The position numbers were made by a program, and so were the translations under genes. From Lumbricus rubellus (lineage: Eukaryota > Annelida > Clitellata > Crassiclitellata > Lumbricidae): a stretch of DNA of 64,000 bases. Shown here piece after piece: positions 56,223 to 64,000 of the stretch. The stretch is taken from positions 20,901,196 through 20,965,195 of the forward strand of contig OX243825.1 in the NCBI GenBank assembly GCA_945859605.1, written 5' to 3'. Positions within the stretch are counted from its first letter, which is position 1. The number at the start of each line of letters is the position of its first letter. Below the pieces are notes generated by a model. It did not search any database, had not been told where the DNA came from, and worked only from the letters and a program-made list of their open reading frames with translations.

Positions 56223-56460
56223 ATATCTAATAATTATGGGGGTCTAGCAGCTCTAGTTCTTGCATAGGCGGCGCCATATACCTTTTCTGTAACGAGGGCA
56301 TAGCTAGGGCAGTCGCACAAGTGACCAATGCAGAGGTGGATTGATGGATATGGGTCAAGGTGATGTAGAGGTATATCTAATAATTATGGGGGGTCTAGCA
56401 GCTCTAGTTCTTGCATAGGCGGCGCCATATACCTTTTCTGTAACGAGGGCATAGCTAGGT
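56223..56460 (+). repeat. Direct duplication of an 86-bp segment
   Basis: TATCTAATAATTATGGGG through CGAGGGCATAGCTAGG occurs at about 56223-56308 and 56372-56459 with a single G difference. Copies are separated by 63 bp of unique sequence. Confidence 0.9.
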
Positions 56461-56530
56461 ATGTTCAGTGCCTTGCAACCGGTGGATCGCGGGTTCAAAT
56501 CCATCTCAACCCGCCGCGTACAGGCCCTGA
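56461..56530 (+). mobile_element. SINE head fragment
   Basis: Box B-like GGGTTCAAATCC followed by CCGCCGCGTACAGGCCCTGA, resembling the SINE body start. A GAC/GAT trinucleotide tract (56527-56572) follows. Confidence 0.5.
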
Positions 56531-56889
56531 CGACGACGATGATGATGATGACAACGACGACGACGATGATAATATTTTGATTTCATATTCGGCGATAGGG
56601 AAGTCCCTGAAGGTTCTTGTTTACTACGGGGCAAAAAAATAGTAATTCAGTACAAATACTTTTATGAAGAAACTATAATTATCTGACTTTATATAGGCTA
56701 CCCAATAACATAGACTGTATGAACGAATTCACTCTGTAATTTATTGGTTATCTGGTTTAAATAATTGAAAGATTTTTAACTGCCACACAATAATATAGAG
56801 CAACTGTCATTAAAATCATCGAAAACTTTGCTGTATTCTGAAGGTATTATTTAATTTACCCTCTAAGCTTATAGGTTTCTATGAAATCA

Positions 56890-57430
56890 CTCTTGCTGTC
56901 TTTCTATGACTGTCTCTCTGTATCTCTGTCTATAATAGTGACTCTGACTATAAGTTCCATATATATATCATATGCTTATGGTTAGGACAGATGTTAAGTA
57001 TAGGCATACACATCCTTCTTTACTGAGAGGCAGCACATCTTTCTTCCCGTCTCTGTGTGTCTGTCACAGCCTGTCTATGTCTGTCTCTCTTGTTGTCTTT
57101 CTATGTCTGTCTCTCTGTATCTCTATCTGTCTGTCTCTGTCTGCCTGTCCCTGCCTGACTGTGTCTGTCTGTATCTCTTATTGTCTTTCTAGGTCTGTCT
57201 CTCTGTATATCTATCTATATATAATATATGCGTTTTGAGTATCATATATGTATATGTCTGCCTGTGTCTATGTCTGTCTGTCTATCTGTCTGTCTTCCTC
57301 TCTCATTCTAACTCTAACTCTCTCTGTCTGTTTTTCTCTGTTTTTCTCTGTCTCTCTGTGTCTCTGTCTCTCTCTGACTCTCTCTGTATGTTTGTCTCTG
57401 TCTGTCTCTCTGTCCCTCTTTCTCTGTCTC
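56890..57430. repeat. TCTG/TCTC pyrimidine-rich simple repeat
   Basis: Long degenerate (TCTG)n/(TCTC)n. Frames rich in Ser-Leu-Cys-Val are artefacts. It ends in CTCTGCAG, which would act as a splice acceptor for the candidate exon at 57436. Confidence 0.8.
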
Positions 57431-57435
57431 TGCAG

Positions 57436-57679
57436 TCATCAAGAGATTTCTTTCGGCCAGCGATGAGTAACAGCTGGGCTGACAAACTTCAACACTGCAG
57501 CAGGTTTGATGATGGACTGATGATGATGGGCGATGTTGCCTGCAGTAGCAGTGTGCCAACTGAACGGAGAAGAAGAAGAGAGGACATCATTGGAGTCAAC
57601 GACAGAGATTCCGACGATTGGGTGACGACCTGCAGCAATGTTTTCAGATCTGCAGCCAAAAGAAAAGAGCCTATTATTG
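57436..57679 (+). CDS. Candidate exon of an unrecognised gene
   Basis: After a very long pyrimidine tract and CAG, an open frame reads SSRDFFRPAMSNSWADKLQH, then SRFDDGLMMMG, SVPTERRRRREDIIG and DWVTTCSNVFRSAAKRKEP. Composition looks like protein rather than repeat. A donor-like GTCAAA follows 57679. No family recognised, and the exon borders are uncertain. Confidence 0.3.
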
Positions 57680-57844
57680 GTCAAACGGTTGCATGTGTAT
57701 ATGACATGCATATGACACATGTGTAAAATTGTGTATAGGCCTAGGGTATACGTTTGAATGTACGGACGCATGCAGTCATTCATGTGTGTATGTTTGCATC
57801 TATGCATTTGTCTATTTTATTTTATTTATTTATTTCTCTATTAC

Positions 57845-57975
57845 TATAGCGCCCTTTCAAACTCGCTTCTCAGAGGCGCTCCCGTCTGCAGCGCGGACAC
57901 TGCATCAGAGTTTCACGTCAAAGCGCCCGAGCAATTGCGAGTGAAGGACTTGCTCAAGGCCCCTAAGTGGCGTTT
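57845..57975 (-). mobile_element. SINE copy, minus strand, with an adjoining inverted tail piece
   Basis: TATAGCGCCCTTTCAA, CAGAGGCGCTCCC and GAGTGAAGGACTTGC read as the SINE in reverse. At 57985-58016 the tail motif TTGAAGTGGCGCTATAACAA appears in plus orientation, so two tails are joined head to head. Confidence 0.8.
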
Positions 57976-58102
57976 TGAGTATCAATCTTGAAGTGGCGCT
58001 ATAACAAGTGCACACTCCACATACATACGTAAAGAAAGATGAGGACAAAGCTTACACGTCATTCAGCTTCCTCGTCGTCGTCATCCTCCTCCTCTCTGAC
58101 AG

Positions 58103-58221
58103 ATGAGGACAATCATCCATCATGTGAAGCCGAACGACTGGTTGAGGACAGAGATCACACGTGGCTGCATGGAAATTGAGGAGTGCCGACTCAGCAGCAG
58201 AATGAACACCGGAAGGATGCT
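58103..58221 (+). CDS. Candidate exon, unrecognised
   Basis: A strong acceptor (CCTCTCTGACAG) precedes a frame MRTIIHHVKPNDWLRTEITR, then GCMEIEECRLSSRMNTGRM, which runs into a transposon end at about 58222. No similarity recognised; it could be chance. Confidence 0.22.
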
Positions 58222-58413
58222 GAAAAAACCAGAGGGTGGTCTCACTAAAACTGATATAACTCTTGTTCTGTTCGAAATATTTTGATAGAATCTGGCCATC
58301 ATGATTGTGTAAATATGAATTGTCTTATTAAGTCTGTAAAATTTCATTTCGCAATTCTTACTCCTGGCAAAGATATGGGCAAAAACCTAAGAGGGTCTTT
58401 TTTGCTCACCCTG
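58222..58413 (-). mobile_element. Solo terminal arm of the 15.9-kb fold-back family
   Basis: Matches arm D of the element at 15899-17068: GTGGTCTCACTAAAACTGA, AAATATTTTGATAGAATC, GTAAAATTTCATTTCGCAAT and GCTCACCCTG followed by TA. Only one arm is present. Confidence 0.75.
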
Positions 58414-58439
58414 TACAATGTACATGTATTTAGGCCTAC

Positions 58440-58735
58440 ATGCATACATGTACATACATGCATACACATACATACATACATACATACATACATACATACA
58501 TACATACATACATACATACATACATACATACATACATACATACATACATAAATACATACATACATACATACATACATACATACATACATACATACATACA
58601 TACATACATACATACATACATACATACATACATACATACATACATACATACATACATACATACATACATACATACATACATACATACATACATACATACA
58701 TACATACATACATACATACATACATACATACATAC
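58440..58735. repeat. (CATA)n microsatellite, about 290 bp
   Basis: Nearly pure CATA/ACAT units without an inserted LINE, a natural empty-site comparison for the LINE-bearing tracts. 58800-59650 has no supported gene. Confidence 0.96.
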
Positions 58736-59661
58736 ACTCGTATTATGTACATACACATTGCACACACACACATACATACACACATATGATATCAAACACA
58801 TCATTAGCATATTATAATTGCCTTTGTCGAAATAATCCAGCTTTCACCAGCAATTTCCCTTCGAAATGACCTGCGCATCCTAAAAGCCGTTCCACCATCG
58901 GTAATTATGATTAAATTGAATTTCTTGTTTAGATTAGATTCTCAAAAAAGCGCAGAGGCAGTCGGTGAAACCACTTAGAACCATGGGGTCTCCGTATATT
59001 GGCAAAGGGGCACATGCCCTTTCCCCGAGAAAAACTGACACCTATTTATTTACTAATACCGTTTGGTTTATAACAGATTTCTTCACACTAAAGCTCTGAT
59101 GCTATAATTATACTAATGAAACACAGAATGAAACTTCTTCATTTTCATTTCAAGAAATTTTCAATTTAGAAACCGCTATCAAAAATATCAGTGTTCCATA
59201 ATTTTCTGCTTTGCACTTTTAGGCTCTTGCTCTTGCTCACAAATTGTTTACCCTGGCCATTGTGTTACGCCTCCTTCTTAAGAATTTCTACCTGAATCAG
59301 AACACAGTTGAAGTCAGTTGATTCGTCCGAAGCAGTGGCGTCATTTCCTGTCGTGAAATGGTTGCAGCTCGTTCCGGAAATGATTTTCTGCAGTTGCTTC
59401 GTGTCATCAATCTACGCAGAAGAAGCATTTGCCCTATCATCATCTTTGCTTTCACTAATTGTTTTATATTATAGCCACTGAATAGACTAAACGCCAATTT
59501 AAATTGACTAGCATATAATATTATTGCTACTTAAATCAATAATCAAATAGATTAATGAAGCAGTTAAGTTGCCAAGCAATTATTCAATTATCCTGCTATA
59601 GCCTAGATGAAATCATCAGCAATTCAGCATCATTAGTATGAAAGACGAATTTTATTTACGT

Positions 59662-59973
59662 CAGGGCTGTTTTTAAGGAATTTTTAGAACTGCACAACTC
59701 CTTCTTTCCTTTCCCATCATCCATGGCAAATTACTTCCAATAATTGGAGGAAAATGATTGTATTTGCTAGTTTTAACTGCACAGAAGTGCTTCTACAACT
59801 GCATACGTACGTATCATCATCAGGCACCATGGGCTCAACGCCCTTAGGTGTCCACATACGTACGTATGTATGCGAGTATGTATGTATAATTGTATATGGC
59901 CATTTATATAGCGCCTTACAAGAACTTTGCGAACGTCCTTGAACCTCACATTCGTTCACGTTAAAAAAACCTG
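59662..59973. mobile_element. MITE family B copy, TSD ATTTACGT, carrying a nested insertion
   Basis: Starts CAGGGCTGTTTTTAAGG, ends CACGTTAAAAAAACCTG. Exact octamers ATTTACGT at 59654-59661 and 59974-59981. The family-B body is interrupted from about 59802 to 59945 by a (TACG)n/(TATG)n run with a SINE/LINE tail motif (TTTATATAGCGCCTTACAAG). Confidence 0.82.
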
Positions 59974-60018
59974 ATTTACGTCCAGATACAAGCACAAGTG
60001 TATAGTTTGCATTTTCAG

Positions 60019-60203
60019 CAGCAGTGGCAGGAACTGACCTGTATGATTTTAATATCCTGTTCAAGACAAAAGGCTTTGATGAGAGTGAGATGAATCTGAA
60101 GAACGATGTCGCTGCAACTCGTCACGCATGGCAGGATGCACATCATCAGCGACTCCGGTTCACTGCAACATCAGCAGCAGCAACATCAGCAGCAGCAGCA
60201 TAA
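60019..60203 (+). CDS. Candidate (terminal?) exon of an unrecognised gene
   Basis: Preceded by GTTTGCATTTTCAG. The frame reads AVAGTDLYDFNILFKTKGFD, ESEMNLKNDVAATRHAWQD, AHHQRLRF, then an Ala-rich run from (GCA)n and a TAA at 60201-60203. Codon content resembles real protein and the region is not repetitive before the CAG/GCA run. No family recognised. Confidence 0.35.
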
Positions 60204-60300
60204 GCGCCTCAATTGTTGCAACATCAATAACACAAGAATATCCATCTCACCTCATTGGTCATCTTACCCCAAACATAATTATTCGTCAACCTGCCTTCAG

Positions 60301-60375
60301 GTATACAAGGCGGTTAAGAAGACGATTCCGGGTCGTTGTGACAGACAGGGGCTGTATATACTGGCAAAACTAGAG
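60301..60375 (+). CDS. Candidate 25-codon internal exon
   Basis: Acceptor CAACCTGCCTTCAG and donor GTGAGT flank an open phase 0-0 segment, VYKAVKKTIPGRCDRQGLYI, LAKLE. It may belong with the 60.0-kb exon, but their frames do not prove it. Confidence 0.35.
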
Positions 60376-61029
60376 GTGAGTATACATGTATGTACACGCT
60401 ACAACTTGCCCTGTCTACAGGTCATTTTTCCAGGATACTGCGCGCAAATATTTCTGAGGTGACTGCACGCTGTACACCCGCATACAGTATACCCTCGATT
60501 ACAACCCATGGTACCAGGTCAGAATCGGAGAGGGTCCGTGCTTCAGTCGCAGACCCAAGAACCAAAATAAAAAGTTTTCATACAGAAGCGTATTAATAAT
60601 ATGTCTAGAACCTGTTCGCTTTCTTTATAATTTCACGTGTAGCGGTGTAGGCTATAACTGCATACATAGGCAAAAAAGGTCGTCAGAATTCTCGGATGGG
60701 AAATTGGTATGCTTTCCGACTTTCCGATCGGATGACTAAAAAAGGTCACATACCTTCGCAGTATTTCTGCGCATTTGTAGATACCGCAGATAACTCTGTT
60801 TTGCCGATTGGATGCCTGCAACACCTCGCACAGAGCTCCGCCCACGTCAAAGTCATCATGTCGAAGAACTCTATGAAAAATTTTTAATAATAATAATGAC
60901 TACTTTAAAATAATTATATATTCGACTGCACCAAGAAAGGATTATTATTACATCCTGAGAAGACTAAAAGCAAATGTTATTAAAGATTATAATAGTGTTC
61001 ACGAAGAAAGCGTCAACAAACAACACGAA

Positions 61030-61164
61030 TAAATGCATGCATACATGCGCACATACATACATGCGCACATACATACACGCGCACATACATACATGCGCAC
61101 ATACATACATGCGCACATACATACATGCGCACATACATACATGCGCACATACATACATGCGCAC
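61030..61164. repeat. 16-bp composite microsatellite, 3' flank of the minus-strand LINE
   Basis: Unit CATGCGCACATACATA, about eight copies. The same unusual 16-mer recurs at 62118-62203 on the other side of the LINE fragment. Confidence 0.93.
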
Positions 61165-62092
61165 ATTCATTCATTCATTCATTCATTTCGTGAATTTATA
61201 TAGCGCTTCTTCAGAAACTACTCAGAGGCGCTCCCAGTCCAGCCACAGCTAAAATAATAGGTTTTGAGCGACTTATAAAAAGCAGGTGAATTTAGTCTAG
61301 GCATAAGTCGCAAGTTTAGTGGGAGGCCATTCCAGATAGCGGGACCCACAGAAGAAAAGGCTCAGCGCTGTCTTGTAGAAGTGCGAGCTCGAGGAACCAA
61401 AAGCTCCCCCGTTGTCGTAGAGCGAAGAGCTCGACGGGCTGCAAGGTCAGAGACAGGTCGACAAAGAATAGACAGGTATGATGGAGCACAATCAGTAAGG
61501 CAACGCCAGACAAGTGCAGCAACTCGGTAGGAGATGCGCTGTGAAACAGGGAGCCAGTGAAGAACATCACGCATATAAGCAGAGACGGGGGCGTATTTAG
61601 GAATGCGGCCAATGAGGCGAGCAGCCGAACGAAGAACTCGTTCAAGGCGCCCAATTAGTCCAAGTGGCAGACCCATGAGTACCGAACTGCAGTGATCAAT
61701 TCTACTGGTGACAAAGGCATGGACAAGTGTCAGAGTAGCACTATGAGAGAGAGATCTTGAGACAACTCGGAGTTGCCGAAGCTGGTAGTAGCAACTGCGA
61801 GTGACCAAATTGATATGCTTAGAGAAATTGAGCTCTTGATCCAGAGTAATTCCAAGGTCGCGGACTGTGAGAGAGAAAGATATATCAGGGAAAGTTGCTG
61901 TTATTAAGTGCAGGTCAATGGATGCCAATTGCCTGCGAGTACCAAACCAGATAAACTGAGTTTTAGAGGGATTTAGTAACAAACGATTAGATGCCATCCA
62001 TGATGTAAGAGCATCAATGGCATTGGACATTAACGATACAGTGGACACTGCATCAGTGGCAAGGCAGTGAGCATAGGCCTGAACGTCATGAA
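61165..62092 (-). mobile_element. 5'-truncated L2/CR1-like LINE inserted in a microsatellite
   Basis: On the minus strand the frame starts at the last Asp of the RT Y-x-D-D motif (DVQAYAHC). It continues through the thumb and connection region: NRLLLNPSKTQFIWFGTRRQ, LGITLDQELNFSKHINLV, HCSSVLMGLP and RVLRSAARLI. An in-frame TGA at about 61362-61364 precedes AFSSVGPAIWNGLP, the usual end of such ORFs, so it is a pseudogene. The 3' UTR has GGGAGCGCCTCTGAGTAG, a GCGCTATATAAATTCACG end and an (ATGA)n tail. Both flanks are the same compound (CATA)n/16-mer microsatellite. Confidence 0.88.
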
Positions 62093-62410
62093 TGTACATA
62101 CATACATACATACATACATACATACATGCGCACATACATACATGCGCACATACATACATGCGCACATACATACATGCGCACATACATACATGCGCACATA
62201 CATACATACATACATACATACATACATACATACATACATACATACATACATACATACATACATACATACATACATGCATACATACATACATACATACATA
62301 CATACATACATACATACATACATACATACATACATACATACATACATACATACATACATACATACATACATACATACATACATACATACATACATACATA
62401 CATACATACA
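62093..62410. repeat. (CATA)n with CATGCGCACATACATA units, 5' flank of the LINE
   Basis: Six CATA units, then five or six 16-mers, then about 200 bp of CATA. Confidence 0.95.
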
Positions 62411-62871
62411 CGCAAAAAGACGTTTCTGCATAGAAACATGCATACATACTACAGTCTACATGCATACATATACATGCAAATACGCATGCAATCATTATTA
62501 GGCCTATATTATTAAGCCTATTCAGTTTAGGAAGAGGATAAGAGGGCGAGTAACAGAGAACGAAGAAAATGTACAATTTAGACGACCAGGTCCAGTCCCA
62601 GGTCCAATTTATATGGCGCCGCAAGCCGGCCACAATTTATTGCGCATTAAAAGCACCTGACAATAAGATAATTATATGTTTATTAAAGCCATATGACGAA
62701 TTTAGTTTTGTTGATGTTGCAAACCTGTTCTGAATCGTCTTGTGATGGTCAGACAGTCCAAGGTCCAATCGTAGTCTTTGCCATGCTTTCATTCAGACGC
62801 TTGCCCCACTGCATGGAAACACAACAATCAATCAGGCCTCTGGTTAGAGACGGGGTGAGAATTGCCGGGGG

Positions 62872-63063
62872 CTGGGCTTTTTAGCGTGCAGTTGTACACA
62901 AAATGTGCAGCTCTAAATGGATTTGTGCAGTTGTAGAAGCACTTCTGCACAGTTAAAACTAGCAAAAAGGTCATTGTCCTCAGATTGAAAGTAATTTACC
63001 ATGGAGGATAGGAAAGGAAAGAAGGAGTTGTGCAGTTCTAAGAATTCTTTAAAAACAGCCCTG
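62872..63063. mobile_element. MITE family B copy, 192 bp, exact TSD GCCGGGGG
   Basis: Ends CTGGGCTTTTTAGCG (left, one base off CAGGGC) and (reverse complement of the right end) CAGGGCTGTTTTTAAAG. Octamers GCCGGGGG at 62864-62871 and 63064-63071. It is inserted within another repeat (GAGAATTGCCGGGGG) seen also at 47795 and, inverted, near 48670. Confidence 0.88.
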
Positions 63064-63454
63064 GCCGGGGGTTGAATGCCTCATGGACCCGCACATAGGG
63101 GCAAGAGCAGGTTAAAGTTAAACGGTTAGTTTAAGTTGCTAAATTATATAACAAGAAAGTAGATACACTTTTGTATCTGAAAATTATTTCTTCCAACGCT
63201 GAGTTTCAGCTACGGGGAGACCATGTTTGGGTGTGGAGGGGGAGGGAAGACTTTATAATTATTGTGACCCCGGCGCCGCCTGCACTGCAATTACCTCAAT
63301 ACAGATGCTCAATAGAATGGACTTCCATCATCAGATTGCTCTGCCTTGCATCATGTGTATGTGTGTGTGTCTGCCTTGCTCTCTGGCGGTCATTCTCCAT
63401 CTTTCCCTCGCCTTAAAGGCTTAAACCCTAGGCCTATCTTTTCTCTCGGGACTG

Positions 63455-63530
63455 ATCACATTGACGACGCTGAAAGGGATTTGCTGAGAAAAGCGCTTTG
63501 CAAATGGTCATAAGCTTATACATTGCAATG
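63455..63530 (+). mobile_element. L2-like 3' tail fragment
   Basis: GACGCTGAAAGGGATTTGCTG, AGAAAAGCGCTTTGCAAATGG; same family as 33590-33745. Confidence 0.45.
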
Positions 63531-63619
63531 CAATTATCTAAATGTATTTAACCATGATTTTCAATCAACTTGCGAGAATAAAAATGACATAAGCTTACAA
63601 TCATAAATACATGCTTACA

Positions 63620-63715
63620 CCCTAACATGCATGCATGCATGCATGCATACGTACGTACGTACGTACGTACGTACGTACGTACGTACGTACGTACGTACGT
63701 ACGTACGTACGTACA
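63620..63715. repeat. (CATG)n(CGTA)n microsatellite
   Basis: About five CATG units followed by about 17 CGTA units. Confidence 0.95.
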
Positions 63716-63718
63716 TAT

Positions 63719-64000
63719 AGGGTGACACGAAAGTTCGTTCACCGTTTTCAAAATGCGTTATCTCAGTAGTCAGTAACGGTTTCATATTTCTTTATAATAT
63801 TTGGTCAGTGAATACACCAGTCAAATGAAAGAAATTGGTAGAAATTTGATTATGATCCGGTCCGTTTTCGCCATTATTTATAAGAAAATGTAAAAACGAC
63901 CAGTTTTTGCGGAAAAACTGCGTTCATCAAATTTACACAGTAAAGAAAATGTGTACACGTCTATAGCCTCGTATACAAGCGTGACAAGACACTGTTGTTA
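63719..64000. mobile_element. Possible DNA transposon end, cut by the window
   Basis: TAGGGTGACACGAAAGTTCG starts immediately after the microsatellite. The layout (GGGTG, short A-rich, then a long AT-rich arm) resembles Tc1/mariner-like ends such as that at 15899. The partner end is outside the window. Confidence 0.35.

Noticed and set aside
61030..62410. Regular 16-bp periodic array resembling a CRISPR repeat
   Set aside because: No unique spacers; it is a compound tetranucleotide microsatellite in an animal genome.

Overview
The window is nuclear DNA of an invertebrate animal. Three multi-domain animal genes, spliced where introns can be seen, sit in about 50 kb of repeat-rich intergenic and intronic DNA. 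A tRNA-derived SINE with a 3' tail ending in a GCGCTATA-like motif, jockey/CR1/L2-type LINEs, hAT and piggyBac-like MITEs, very long (ATGT)n tracts and a strong excess of the palindrome TAGGCCTA fit a marine deuterostome. An echinoderm or a relative is my best guess, with low confidence; nothing here fixes the species.

Layout. (1) 0.2-2.0 kb, minus strand: an insulinoma-associated (INSM) type zinc-finger repressor with an N-terminal SNAG-like peptide; only two fingers are visible. (2) 2-25 kb: no convincing host gene. It holds SINEs, MITEs, a LINE inserted in an (ATGT)n tract, a 1.28-kb hAT transposon with terminal repeats and an exact 8-bp target duplication (13744-15020), a 1.17-kb nested palindromic element (15899-17068) and many microsatellites. 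(3) 25.3-26.4 kb: a 383-aa protein with C2H2 fingers and a FAR1/WRKY-GCM1-type finger, of the ZSWIM/MULE class. (4) 27.5 kb: a tRNA-His(GTG) gene, minus strand. (5) 29.4-38.1 kb: TAF6L, reconstructed as 11 exons with all phases compatible, about 730 aa. (6) 39.9-40.9 kb: a 67-bp satellite of seven units, one split by a palindromic MITE. (7) 41.8-55.3 kb: a six-exon gene whose promoter carries a cluster of TGACGTCA (CRE) palindromes. It encodes an inferred single-pass membrane protein with one PDZ domain and a 1.3-kb-residue acidic, probably disordered tail; a 707-codon LINE ORF and several MITEs lie in its introns. (8) 55.3-64 kb: MITEs, a segmental duplication, a few candidate exons of an unrecognised gene, and a second LINE fragment embedded in an (ATGT)n-type microsatellite.

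The host genes show no operon-like link. INSM and TAF6L are nuclear (neuro-endocrine repressor; SAGA-type co-activator core), whereas the PDZ protein is predicted at a membrane. The most interesting signals are in the mobile DNA. Two independent LINE copies are flanked on both sides by (ATGT)n in the same orientation. Four LINE 3' ends share a hairpin whose stems differ in sequence but still pair. A SINE shares its 3' tail with an L2-like LINE in the same window. Short hAT-type MITEs can be delimited to the base by 8-bp target duplications in nine cases.
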